Of a stretch of DNA of 64,000 nt, positions 1 to 8,685 are shown in pieces (the stretch's first letter is position 1; the number at the start of each line of letters is the position of its first letter). Source of the stretch: Lachnospiraceae bacterium. GTDB lineage: Bacteria; Bacillota; Clostridia; Lachnospirales; Lachnospiraceae. The position numbers and the translations under genes were made by a program. The DNA lies in the NCBI GenBank assembly GCA_014799465.1, contig JAAVHZ010000068.1, positions 108,869-172,868 on the forward strand, given 5' to 3'. A model generated the notes under the pieces. The model made no database searches. It was not told the DNA's origin and saw only the letters and a program-made list of their open reading frames with translations.

Positions 1-219
1 TATTTTGATACATATGATGATATGGATAAATTAATAGATTACTTAAATACGTTTGATAATCTGTACTGTGTAGGAAGAAACGGACAGCACAGATATAATA
101 ATATGGACCATTCCATGGTGACATCTTTTGAAACCGTTAAAAATATTGTAAACAATGTAAAAGACAAATCAAATATCTGGAATGTGAATACGGAGGAGGA
201 GTATCATGAAGAAAAGTAA
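1..219 (+). CDS. C-terminal end of an FAD/NAD(P)-dependent oxidoreductase (partial)
   Basis: The frame is open from base 1 and ends at 219, so only the last 72 residues are present. The segment contains the short motif NLYCVGRNGQHRYNNMDHSM, which resembles the C-terminal FAD-contacting stretch of amine-oxidase-like or UDP-galactopyranose-mutase-like flavoproteins that often sit in surface-glycan gene clusters. It overlaps the next gene by 14 bases, which suggests translational coupling with a polytopic membrane protein and a shared role in cell-surface carbohydrate metabolism. The family call rests on one motif, so the substrate is unknown. Confidence 0.6.
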   Translation, partial: YFDTYDDMDKLIDYLNTFDNLYCVGRNGQHRYNNMDHSMVTSFETVKNIVNNVKDKSNIWNVNTEEEYHEEK

Positions 220-1831
220 AGACTTTTGTATTATAAGTATTGGGTGTCTGACGTTTTTTATGGTACTATACTATGTAATATTTATTGCTAAAGGATATTA
301 TCATTCTGACTGCACTGATACAATTATGTGGGCACAGGCTGCATATGATGCAGGTGCATTGATGAATCCGGATTATCTTTATGCAGGTATTATGCCGTTT
401 GGAGGGCAGTTGATTATGCTGCCGCTTGTGGCACTGTTTGGTGTAGGAATGAAAGCACAGATTATAGGAATGACAATCTTTTTTCAATTATTTGTAATTG
501 CCATTATATTTATGTGCAAAGCCATGAAATTTAGTAATAAGTGGGTTTCAGTTACAGTTGCTTTTGTATTAATTATATTATCTTCCAGTGTGAAGTTGAG
601 GGAAATATTCTGGGGACACATTATATATTACAGCCTTGGGGTATTTTCACTGATGATAGGATTAGCCATTGTATTTAAATCCATAAATGCAGAAGAAGAG
701 CTATTTGCAAGTGAGGATATAAATGCGAAAAATTATAGGGAAGCATGCAGACTGGTATTAAAAAAACAGATATGGTTGTATATGCTTTTGTTGATATGGA
801 CAATATTTTGTTCTGCTAATGGAGTACAATCTCTGACATTGTATGGGCTTCCGATTCTGGCAACAGTTATAGCGGAACGTTTCTTTGATTTTGATACAAA
901 CTTTTTAAATAAAAGGAATCTGAACAGGTATTTTTTGACAGTCGTTCTGATTTTAGGAATGGCATGTGGTTTGCTACTTGGAAAGTTAGTAGTTGGTGAT
1001 ATTGTGGCATCATATGCAGACGGTTATTCAACATTTTCAGAGAGCGGTGAATGGGTAGATAACTTTTTAAAGTTTTTTCCACAATTTTTTACATTAATTG
1101 GTGTGGATATAAAAGAGGATATGCTTATTTATTCTTTTGATGGTATTATAAATCTTCTAAGAATAGTTTGTGCAATTATTCTTCTTGTTGTACCAGTGAT
1201 AATGGCATTTATGTATAAGAAATTTGAAGAAGCTTCTTACAGAATAATGATTTTAATTCATAATTTTGTTGTAATACTTCTTTTATTGGGCTGGATATTT
1301 GGAGAATTAAGCAGTGCTAATTGGCGTCTTTCACCTATGGTTGCAACATCGGCTGTTTTATGTATAATGTTCGCAAGATGGATTTTAAGGTATGCAGAAT
1401 ATAAACGTTCGGCGGCAATTGTAATTATACCGATTATATGTATGTCGCTTATAGTAACAAAAGATATATTTACTATGGAAAAGCAGACACAGACAAATGC
1501 GGGGCTTAATGAACTGGCACAATATTTGGAAGAAAATAATCTTGAGTATGGGTATGCCACGTTCTGGTATGCAAATATTATTACAATGATATCAGATTCA
1601 GATGTTAAAGTGCGGGTAATCAAGCTTGAGGATGAGGGGTATGTGAAGAGGTACTATCAGACAAATATGAACTGGTATGAAGATGCAAAAGGATATGACA
1701 GATATTTTGTAATATTTTCAGAAGGTGAGTATAATGAGAAATATCTTACTAATGGCAGTTATGAGGAGCCACAGGAAATTCTTGGATGTGGTAATTATAA
1801 GATTATGGTTTATGATCATAATATATTTTAA
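206..1831 (+). CDS. Polytopic membrane protein, GT-C glycosyltransferase-like
   Basis: The 541-residue product has about ten or more hydrophobic helices with short loops and a soluble C-terminal tail of about 100 residues. After the first helix there is an acidic pair (D35 and D38, in HSDCTDT), the position where GT-C enzymes using polyprenyl-phosphate sugars carry their catalytic acidic residue. The start overlaps the upstream flavoprotein gene and has GGAGGAG just upstream. I infer a lipid-linked sugar transferase or related envelope protein. No specific family was recognised, and a transporter cannot be excluded. Confidence 0.55.
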   Translation: MKKSKDFCIISIGCLTFFMVLYYVIFIAKGYYHSDCTDTIMWAQAAYDAGALMNPDYLYAGIMPFGGQLIMLPLVALFGVGMKAQIIGMTIFFQLFVIAIIFMCKAMKFSNKWVSVTVAFVLIILSSSVKLREIFWGHIIYYSLGVFSLMIGLAIVFKSINAEEELFASEDINAKNYREACRLVLKKQIWLYMLLLIWTIFCSANGVQSLTLYGLPILATVIAERFFDFDTNFLNKRNLNRYFLTVVLILGMACGLLLGKLVVGDIVASYADGYSTFSESGEWVDNFLKFFPQFFTLIGVDIKEDMLIYSFDGIINLLRIVCAIILLVVPVIMAFMYKKFEEASYRIMILIHNFVVILLLLGWIFGELSSANWRLSPMVATSAVLCIMFARWILRYAEYKRSAAIVIIPIICMSLIVTKDIFTMEKQTQTNAGLNELAQYLEENNLEYGYATFWYANIITMISDSDVKVRVIKLEDEGYVKRYYQTNMNWYEDAKGYDRYFVIFSEGEYNEKYLTNGSYEEPQEILGCGNYKIMVYDHNIF

Positions 1832-1898
1832 ATAGTTGACATTATATTGATTATGAATGTAGAATGATAAATGCATGAGAGAGGGTGGTTAAAGTTTT

Positions 1899-2420
1899 AT
1901 GGAAGAAAGTAGTGATGAAATTGAATTGGATTTTAATTACGACATAGTTGATATGACAGACACCGGTCGCCGGTCAGGCATGGAAATATATGGAACAGAT
2001 AATAATGCACATGATGATGACATATATGGAGTATACAAGCCCGGTCGTTCATATGAAAGCAAGGCAGAGGCGAACGCCGCAAGAAGAGCGGTCAAAATGC
2101 AGAAGAGCGAAAATACATATGCCACATTTAATGTTTTATATCATATAGCAATATGGTTTCTGGTTGGTATTTGGGCATTATATGAGCATAATTTCTACAT
2201 AAGTTTACAGATGTTTGAAATTGCCTTTGTATTTTGCAGAGTTGTAATTATTATAGATATCTGCATGATGTATAGCAGATATAAAAGAATATCACTGTTG
2301 GGAACAGGATTTTTATTTATTATGCTGTATCCGCTTACCAGAAGTATTGTACGCCGGGAAACACGATTATTATCAGGGATATGGATGATTATATATATTT
2401 TAGTACTATTTCTACGATAA
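1899..2420 (+). CDS. Small membrane protein, paralogue of the next gene
   Basis: The 173-residue product starts after GAGAGGGTGG. The first 75 residues are acidic and probably disordered. They contain VDMTD, then DDIYGVYKPGRSY, then an Ala/Arg-rich stretch (AEANAARRAV), followed by three or four hydrophobic segments. The same linear motifs recur in the same order in the product at 2502-3461, so the two genes are a tandem duplication. No known family was recognised. The conserved motifs before the first helix look like a short interaction segment on the cytoplasmic side. Confidence 0.6.
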   Translation: MEESSDEIELDFNYDIVDMTDTGRRSGMEIYGTDNNAHDDDIYGVYKPGRSYESKAEANAARRAVKMQKSENTYATFNVLYHIAIWFLVGIWALYEHNFYISLQMFEIAFVFCRVVIIIDICMMYSRYKRISLLGTGFLFIMLYPLTRSIVRRETRLLSGIWMIIYILVLFLR

Positions 2421-2501
2421 GAGATATGGCAGTTTTGTAGGCAATATATTTGCTTTACTATACGATGAAATTTTAAATAAGGTAAATGAGAGGATAAAAT
2501 A

Positions 2502-3461
2502 ATGAAAAACAATATTAATGATGATTTTGAGTTGAATTTTGATGATGATGTGGTAGATATGACAGACCCAAACAACCAGCCGGTTAGTGATACATATGGG
2601 ACATATAATAATACGCAATATAATAATGAACAATATAATGATGATATATATGGAGTATATCAGCCCGGACACTCATACCAAAGCAGGGCAGAGGCAGATG
2701 CAGCGAGAAGGGAGAGCAGGTTTCAGGAGAGAGGAAAGTCATATGCAGTAGTTAATGTTCTCTACTATATAGCATTATGTTTATCTGCATGTTATACATC
2801 ATATTTTGTGATAACAAAGAATTATGATATAAATCTGTTCAAATCTATATCATCTTTTGTAAGCTTATATTTTGAAGCTGTAATTATTGTGGATGCATGT
2901 ATGATGTATAGCAGATATAAAAAGGTATCATTATTGGTTACGGGGTTTGCATTTCCTTTTTTCTATCCGTTTGTCAGAAGTGGTGCACGTTCAGAGTCAA
3001 AGTCAATACCGGCATTATGGTTTCTTGCATCGTGTGTTGTAATGTTTCTTTTTATAAAAGATGCAGCACTGCCAATGACCTTATCTTCAAGAGGCCGTGA
3101 TGTATATGAATCTAAATATGAGACTACAATGAAGAAATTCAAAGAATATAAATATGATGGAACGACAGAGACCGAAAGTGTGATTATGGTATGGTTTAGC
3201 GAATACAGACTTAAAGTAAAAAAAGAGGATACTGAAAATATTTATGTAGAGTTGTCGGGACAGACATTAACGGAAATACAAGGAGTTGTCACACCTGATT
3301 CCAAAATAAATCCTAATACCGTATTTGAGTTTAAAGTAAAAAAGGATGATGGAAGCTATGAAATATCAACTCTTAAAATAAATAATACTCTATATAATCA
3401 GTATAAAGATGATTTGTGGAAATATTGGTATTCAAATTATAAAAGTGCATTACCGTGGTAA
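2502..3461 (+). CDS. Membrane protein with extra C-terminal extracytoplasmic domain, paralogue of 1899-2420
   Basis: The 319-residue product begins with an acidic tail bearing VDMTD and DDIYGVYQPGHSY, an AEADAARRE stretch, then about four membrane helices including CMMYSRYKKVSLL, which matches CMMYSRYKRISLL in the neighbour. Unlike the neighbour it continues after the last helix for about 115 residues of charged, strand-rich sequence that probably lies outside the membrane. It starts behind TGAGAGGATAAA. Six bases separate it from the methyltransferase gene, so the two are probably co-transcribed. Function is unknown. Confidence 0.6.
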   Translation: MKNNINDDFELNFDDDVVDMTDPNNQPVSDTYGTYNNTQYNNEQYNDDIYGVYQPGHSYQSRAEADAARRESRFQERGKSYAVVNVLYYIALCLSACYTSYFVITKNYDINLFKSISSFVSLYFEAVIIVDACMMYSRYKKVSLLVTGFAFPFFYPFVRSGARSESKSIPALWFLASCVVMFLFIKDAALPMTLSSRGRDVYESKYETTMKKFKEYKYDGTTETESVIMVWFSEYRLKVKKEDTENIYVELSGQTLTEIQGVVTPDSKINPNTVFEFKVKKDDGSYEISTLKINNTLYNQYKDDLWKYWYSNYKSALPW

Positions 3462-3467
3462 AAAATT

Positions 3468-4241
3468 ATGACAGAGTTAGAGAAATATTATAACAAATTT
3501 AATGAAGAAAAGCGTCTTACAAGGCGTCATGGCAGAGTAGAGTATATTACTTCGATGAAGTATATCCATAAGTATCTGGATGTGGAAAAGAAGTCAAAGA
3601 TTATTGATATTGGTGCAGGAACAGGAAGATATTCTGTACAGCTTGCTGAGGAAGGCTATGATGTAACAGCTGTAGAACCGGTTAAGTATAATCTGGGTAT
3701 TTTAAAATCAAAAGGCAGCAGTGTAAAAGCTTTTCAGGGAAATGCAATGAATCTTAAAAGATTTGATGATGGGACTTTTGATGTGTCATTACTATTTGGA
3801 CCAATGTACCATTTATGCAGATTTGAGGACAAGTTAAAAGCACTTAAAGAGACAAAGCGGATAACGGCTAAGGGCGGCGTAATATTGGTGGCATACTGTA
3901 TGAATGAATACAGCATCATAACATATGGATTCAAAGAAAATAATATTTTAAGGTGCATCAAAGAAAATAAGATATCTGATGATTTTCATTGTATGTCTGA
4001 TGAAACAGAGCTTTATGATTATGTAAGGCTGGAGGATATAGATAAACTTAATATGTCTGCAGGACTTGAAAGGATAAAAATAATATCTGCGGATGGTCCT
4101 GCAAATTATATGAGGACAGTACTTAATGCAATGGACGAACAGACATATGAAAAGTTTATAGAGTATCATTTGGCTACATGCGAAAGACCTGAACTGATAG
4201 GGGCGGGAGCACATACAGTAGACATATTAAGAGTGCAATAG
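3468..4241 (+). CDS. Class I SAM-dependent methyltransferase
   Basis: The 257-residue protein has the class I methyltransferase glycine-rich motif IIDIGAGTGRYSVQLAEE at about residues 45-62, followed by the acidic motif VTAVEP and the motif IV region DGTFDVSLLFGPMYHL. These bind S-adenosylmethionine. The C-terminal third is the variable substrate-recognition part, and the target (small molecule, RNA or protein) cannot be told. The gene lies six bases behind the second membrane-protein gene with no strong ribosome binding site, which points to coupled translation. Confidence 0.8.
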   Translation: MTELEKYYNKFNEEKRLTRRHGRVEYITSMKYIHKYLDVEKKSKIIDIGAGTGRYSVQLAEEGYDVTAVEPVKYNLGILKSKGSSVKAFQGNAMNLKRFDDGTFDVSLLFGPMYHLCRFEDKLKALKETKRITAKGGVILVAYCMNEYSIITYGFKENNILRCIKENKISDDFHCMSDETELYDYVRLEDIDKLNMSAGLERIKIISADGPANYMRTVLNAMDEQTYEKFIEYHLATCERPELIGAGAHTVDILRVQ

Positions 4242-4334
4242 CTTGCGGTTGAATATTAAGCTGATACATATATTTATATAAAACCGGGAATAATAAAATT
4301 AAATGGAAAATATATGTAGAAGGCGGCAATTATA

Positions 4335-5756
4335 ATGAAATCAATATGGAATAAAGAAGTGAGTATAGAGGACAGACAGGAAGTTATGGGAAGTTTTGAT
4401 ACTGATGTCCTTATAATAGGTGCAGGTATGGCAGGAATACTGACTGCACATTATCTTAAAGAAAATGGAATTGATGCAGTTATTGTTGAGAAGGACAGGA
4501 TATCGACAAGTGTTACTGCAAATACAACAGCTAAAATAACAAGCCAGCATGGACTTATATATGACAAGCTTATAAAAAAACATGGTAAGAATACGGCTGA
4601 AATGTATGGTAAGGCAAATGAAGATGCAATAAATGCATATGAAAATCTGATTCATAGCAGGCACATTAATTGTCATTTCGAAAGGCTTCCATCATATTTG
4701 TATTCAACTTCAGATACAGAAGTACTGAAACAGGAGCACAGGGCAGCATGCAGTATTGGAATGAAGGCAGAGTTTACTGAAAAGTCAGAACTTCCTTTTG
4801 ATATAAAGGGTGCTGTCCGTTTTGATTCGCAGGCACAGTTTAATCCCTTGGAATTTATAAAAGATTTGGCAGATGATATTAAAATATATGAAAATACTGA
4901 AGTGACTAACGTAAGGAAACATACCGCATATACGGATATGGGGACAATTACGGCAAAGCACATAGTATTTGCTGCTCATTATCCTTTTGTAAATATTCCG
5001 GGATTATTTTTTTTACGTCAACATCAGGAACGGAGTTATGTAATGGCATTTAAAAATGTGCCTAAATTGAATGGTATGTATTATGGGATTGATAAAAATG
5101 GATTGTCATTACGAAGTGCAGGAGATATTCTTTTGATGGGAGGAGGTTCTCATCGTACAGGAGATTTAGAAGATTATATGGTTTATGAGCATCTTAGAGT
5201 TAAAGTGGATGAATATTATCCTAATGCAGAGGAAGTGACATTCTGGTCAGCACAGGACTGTATAACACATGATAGTATTCCGTTTATTGGCAGATATTCA
5301 TATATCAGACCGTATTGGTATGTTGCGACGGGATTTAAAAAATGGGGAATGACATCTTCAATGATTGCCGCAATGATAATAAGTGATTCAATATGTGGAA
5401 GGAAAAACCCATATGAAGAAGTTTTTTCACCACAAAGATTTTGTTTTAAAGCAGCAGCTTTAAATACGTTAAAAGATGCTGGTGTAAGTGTTAAGAGTCT
5501 TGCAAAAGGATATTTTCATCTGCCATTAAAAGAACTTAAAGATTTGAAGGAAAGACATGGCACAATAGTAAGGTTAGGAATAAAAAGATACGGAGTTTAT
5601 AAGGATGAGAATGGAAGACTTCATAAAGTGTCGGTAAAGTGTCCGCATATGGGATGTGAACTTCAGTGGAATCCTAATGAACTTAGCTGGGATTGTCCAT
5701 GTCATGGCTCAAGGCTTAATTATGATGGGAATATATTGGATGGACCGGCACAATAA
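4335..5756 (+). CDS. FAD-dependent oxidoreductase with C-terminal Rieske [2Fe-2S] domain
   Basis: The N-terminal DAO-type FAD domain has the dinucleotide-binding motif VLIIGAGMAGILTAHYL at residues 25-41. The Rieske domain sits at the C-terminus with cluster ligands C436, H438, C454 and H457, plus C441 and C456 at the positions of the usual Rieske disulfide. This architecture transfers electrons between flavin and an iron-sulfur centre. The donor and acceptor are not known for this group. The protein stops at DGPAQ, 16 residues after the last ligand, which is a compact ending for a Rieske fold. It appears to be monocistronic, behind AGAAGGCGG. Confidence 0.85.
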   Translation: MKSIWNKEVSIEDRQEVMGSFDTDVLIIGAGMAGILTAHYLKENGIDAVIVEKDRISTSVTANTTAKITSQHGLIYDKLIKKHGKNTAEMYGKANEDAINAYENLIHSRHINCHFERLPSYLYSTSDTEVLKQEHRAACSIGMKAEFTEKSELPFDIKGAVRFDSQAQFNPLEFIKDLADDIKIYENTEVTNVRKHTAYTDMGTITAKHIVFAAHYPFVNIPGLFFLRQHQERSYVMAFKNVPKLNGMYYGIDKNGLSLRSAGDILLMGGGSHRTGDLEDYMVYEHLRVKVDEYYPNAEEVTFWSAQDCITHDSIPFIGRYSYIRPYWYVATGFKKWGMTSSMIAAMIISDSICGRKNPYEEVFSPQRFCFKAAALNTLKDAGVSVKSLAKGYFHLPLKELKDLKERHGTIVRLGIKRYGVYKDENGRLHKVSVKCPHMGCELQWNPNELSWDCPCHGSRLNYDGNILDGPAQ

Positions 5757-5863
5757 AAATATAAAAATTTGAAACTTTTTAATCATTTCATTCGTATTAT
5801 ATATATACGGTATCGTATTTGGTTAACCGATAAAATATAATAAGTGTAAAACAGGTGCGGAAT

Positions 5864-6349
5864 ATGAGAAAAGAACAGCTTGAATATTTCTTCCAGACCT
5901 ATTATTCACTTGTTTTCCGTGTGGCATTTATGGAAGTAAGGTCACATTGTGATGCGGAAGATATAAGGCAGGAAGTATTTGTGAGATTATTAAATTATAA
6001 CCCAAAATTCAAAAGTATTGAACATGAAAAGGCATGGATGGTCAGGGTAACCATTAATCTTTGCAGGGACTTCCTTAAAAGTAAGTGGAATCAGTCGACT
6101 GTAGGTCTTGACAGTATACCGATGGAAGAGTTTGGGCATTTTAAATCGCCATATACAGAACATAATGATACTATATTAGATTTAATTGAATTGCCTGAAA
6201 GGTACAGACAGCCTTTATATTTATTCTACTATGAAGATTACAGTATAAAGGAGATTGCAGGAGTATTGGAAATACCGGAAAATACTGTTAAAACAAATTT
6301 GAAACGTGGAAGAGAAGAACTTAAAAAAATGTTATCTAAAGAGAGGTAA
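5864..6349 (+). CDS. ECF-type RNA polymerase sigma factor
   Basis: The product has about 161 residues, the size of ECF sigma factors. Region 2 is recognisable (CDAEDIRQEVFVRLLNY, then EKAWMVRVTINLCRDF), as is a region 4 helix-turn-helix (YSIKEIAGVLEIPENTVKTNLKRGREELKK). ATG at 5864 is preferred over GTG at 5855 because AGGTG then sits at a normal distance. Four bases separate it from the next gene and no anti-sigma gene follows. Instead three unrecognised genes follow in an apparent operon, so one of them may modulate the factor. Confidence 0.88.
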   Translation: MRKEQLEYFFQTYYSLVFRVAFMEVRSHCDAEDIRQEVFVRLLNYNPKFKSIEHEKAWMVRVTINLCRDFLKSKWNQSTVGLDSIPMEEFGHFKSPYTEHNDTILDLIELPERYRQPLYLFYYEDYSIKEIAGVLEIPENTVKTNLKRGREELKKMLSKER

Positions 6350-6353
6350 GCAG

Positions 6354-7079
6354 ATGAAAGTAAATGGAATTAATAGTTCACAATATTTTGAACAGATAAA
6401 CAGTAATAGAAAAACTGTATATCATAATTTTGCAGGAAATCTTGCTGAATCAACATTGAACCATCAGAGTAAATCAGAAAATCAGGTGGAAGAGGTAAAA
6501 GGCAAATGCAGCGTAAATTATCCTGCAATGGCATCAGGGATAAGTGCTTCAGGCATAGAAAAGAGCAGTATTATGCCATGCCGCATACAAAATATTTCTT
6601 ATCAGGAAAGTGATAATGTAAAAATATGCATTGAGGATGGCTGTGTGTACAAAGCGAAGGTTTATGAAGAACGAAATACAATATATATAGAGAAAAAGTC
6701 TGAAGATGGAACGATAGAGGCTTTTGAGGCAAATATTGAGGCAATAGATAAAAATTCAAAAAATCCTGTAGAATTAATGGCAGCGGAAACATATGAAAAA
6801 TATAAAAATGGCAAAAGCAGTTCGCCTGAAGAGAATTTTGCGGCTGCACTTATAGAATTTCAGCAGTATGTTAAAGATAGAATTGAGAACGGGCCGCCTA
6901 AATTTTTAATAGGAAGTATGGAAGCATCCATAGAAGAATGGGATGAACTCTTAGAAAATGTAGACGAAGCTATTGATGAGATAAAAGAAGAAATGCGTGA
7001 GCGTATAGAAAAGCTTGAGCAGTCAGATGAAGAGAAAGTCGAGCAGGAAGGTGGAATTTTAAATGGATATCAGGATTAA
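6354..7079 (+). CDS. Unrecognised protein of the sigma-factor operon
   Basis: The product has about 241 residues, no signal peptide and no membrane helix. ATG 6354 is chosen because GAGAGG lies just upstream; the longer reading frame would overlap the sigma gene. The N-terminus contains INSSQYFEQIN, similar in pattern to the starts of the next two products (INSGTYYNPYEK and VNSANYNFNVNEY). The C-terminal 60 residues are an acidic, probably coiled-coil helix (EEWDELLENVDEAIDEIKEE). It overlaps the next gene by 17 bases. No family was identified. Confidence 0.6.
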   Translation: MKVNGINSSQYFEQINSNRKTVYHNFAGNLAESTLNHQSKSENQVEEVKGKCSVNYPAMASGISASGIEKSSIMPCRIQNISYQESDNVKICIEDGCVYKAKVYEERNTIYIEKKSEDGTIEAFEANIEAIDKNSKNPVELMAAETYEKYKNGKSSSPEENFAAALIEFQQYVKDRIENGPPKFLIGSMEASIEEWDELLENVDEAIDEIKEEMRERIEKLEQSDEEKVEQEGGILNGYQD

Positions 7080-7890
7080 TTCAGGTACATATTATAACCC
7101 TTATGAAAAATTATCATGCAGTAATAACGGCATTTTAGATGAAGTAAAACAGACATATGATACTCAGAATAAAGAGGTGGAAGAAGATACATGCAAAACG
7201 GTTACAAAATCATCAGGAGAAAATGAAGCAGAAAAGCTTAAGGCAATGAATACATTTTTAAATGAAAGAATAAACACAGATAAAAAAGCACCATATTCAC
7301 ATCTTGCAGACGAAAGTGGGATTATTAATTATAATGGGGTATGTTTTGTATGTAATAATGAAAAGCAGGCATTGTGTCTTGGAGATGTGAGTAACCCTAA
7401 AGATGTTCTTACCATACCGCTGTCAGGTGGAGGATGCCTGATGGTCAATAGGAATAATATAGGAGCTCTGTCAAAAGCTATAGGAATGTTTTCGCCTGAA
7501 GATATGGGAAGAATAATGAGAGCAATAGCACAGGATAACCAGTGCAGAAGAAAGCAGACGGAGATTGAAACTTTTGAAGATTCTGAGGACGGAGTTGAAG
7601 AGGCATGGAGACAGGCAGCAGAGGAGACAGGCTGTGATGGATTTGGATATGATGAACAGGGCAAAAAGACACATATTACCCAGTTAGATATATCCAGGGT
7701 GCTTATGGACAAAGATGAGAGTGTATTAGGGAAAACTGTGGAATCGGCACTTAACTTTGCTGAAAATGCTTTGTACAGATTAAATAATCCAATGCCGGGT
7801 GAATCAGACAGTGACGCAGTAAGGGCTGCAAAAGCAGGTGAAAAGCGATTTTATGAAGTATTTATAGAGAAACTGAAAGCCTTACAATAA
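7063..7890 (+). CDS. Unrecognised protein of the sigma-factor operon, paralogous ends with 7920-8684
   Basis: The product has 275 residues and is soluble by appearance. It starts with MDIRINSGTYYNPYEK, which shares the [I/V]NS-x2-Y motif of its neighbours. The middle contains LCLGDVSNPKDVLTIPLSGGGCLMV and an acidic helix region. The C-terminus is FIEKLKALQ. The same nine codons, followed by the same stop, recur directly behind the stop of the next gene, so the two share ancestry at the 3' end. Start codon overlap with the upstream gene suggests coupling. Function is unknown. Confidence 0.6.
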   Translation: MDIRINSGTYYNPYEKLSCSNNGILDEVKQTYDTQNKEVEEDTCKTVTKSSGENEAEKLKAMNTFLNERINTDKKAPYSHLADESGIINYNGVCFVCNNEKQALCLGDVSNPKDVLTIPLSGGGCLMVNRNNIGALSKAIGMFSPEDMGRIMRAIAQDNQCRRKQTEIETFEDSEDGVEEAWRQAAEETGCDGFGYDEQGKKTHITQLDISRVLMDKDESVLGKTVESALNFAENALYRLNNPMPGESDSDAVRAAKAGEKRFYEVFIEKLKALQ

Positions 7891-7898
7891 TACTTAGA
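7861..7898 (+). repeat. 38-bp direct repeat, copy A (copy B at 8685-8722)
   Basis: Positions 7861-7898 and 8685-8722 match at 36 of 38 bases; both differences are third-codon positions. Copy A encodes the last nine residues and stop of the gene at 7063-7890 plus 8 bases beyond. Copy B lies just behind the stop of the following gene. Read on the minus strand, copy B also encodes the last 11 residues and stop of the histidine kinase. Confidence 0.85.
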
Positions 7899-7919
7899 GA
7901 TTATAATGGAGGATTGGAT

Positions 7920-8684
7920 ATGGAAGTTGTAAACAGTGCAAATTATAACTTTAATGTAAATGAATATAAAAGCAAGGGAGTGGCTAATAAAGAAATTTTT
8001 GATACTGTAAAAACCAAGGATTCAGGTGCAGATGAAAGATTATTGGGAATAGGATTCATAAAAGCTCCTAATAGTAATATGCATTATGGAATGAGAGCTG
8101 AATATGCAGAAGATTTTTCCGTTGATAATCCGGTAATTACCGTAAAAGTTCAAAAAGGATGTGGCGAGGTAGAAGAATACAATATAGATATTCGTAATGT
8201 AAATCCTCAAAACGCAACCGAAATAGAGATGTTTGCATTATGTAATTATGCAGATGCAAATGGGTATGGCACAGGAGGAACCTTTGGCAGTTGGCAAACT
8301 TTGAACTATTATAGGGATAATGCTGTTCATAATGGTTATTTTAAAATGACAAATACGGTGGAACATTTCAAAAATGTGAAACAGGATTGGGCTTCAATGG
8401 TTAGTGCCATGATAAATGATTACATGAATGCCGGTTTATATAAGCAGGCATTGGATGGTAATAAATTGTTAAGTGTATTTAGCAACGGGTTAAATACAAA
8501 TAACAGTACATATACCTTGGAAAACAGAGATATTTCATCTGTAGAGGATTCAAAGACAGACACAGATATTATAGTGAAACCGGATGGTTCAAAAGTACTT
8601 GTAGTAACTGTGGGTATAGGTGGAATGAAGACAACAACGAGTTTGGAAATTGCAAAGCCAATGACTGAACAAAGTATTGAATGA
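7920..8684 (+). CDS. Unrecognised protein, third gene of the sigma-factor operon
   Basis: The product has 254 residues from ATG 7920, placed 7 bases after GGAGG; TTG 7914 is too close to that site. It begins MEVVNSANYNFNVNEY, sharing the N-terminal motif of the two preceding products. The central part contains EMFALCNYADANGYGTGGTFGSW. The frame stops with TGA at 8682-8684, but the nine codons that follow spell FIEKLKALQ and end in TAA at 8714, exactly as at the end of the previous gene. So this gene has either lost its last nine codons or gained a tail by duplication. Confidence 0.6.
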   Translation: MEVVNSANYNFNVNEYKSKGVANKEIFDTVKTKDSGADERLLGIGFIKAPNSNMHYGMRAEYAEDFSVDNPVITVKVQKGCGEVEEYNIDIRNVNPQNATEIEMFALCNYADANGYGTGGTFGSWQTLNYYRDNAVHNGYFKMTNTVEHFKNVKQDWASMVSAMINDYMNAGLYKQALDGNKLLSVFSNGLNTNNSTYTLENRDISSVEDSKTDTDIIVKPDGSKVLVVTVGIGGMKTTTSLEIAKPMTEQSIE

Positions 8685-8685
8685 T

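Noticed and set aside
5808..5822. Operator palindrome ATACG-GTAT-CGTAT upstream of the first sigma factor
   Set aside because: Five-base arms in AT-rich DNA are expected by chance, and no second copy was seen to support regulation.
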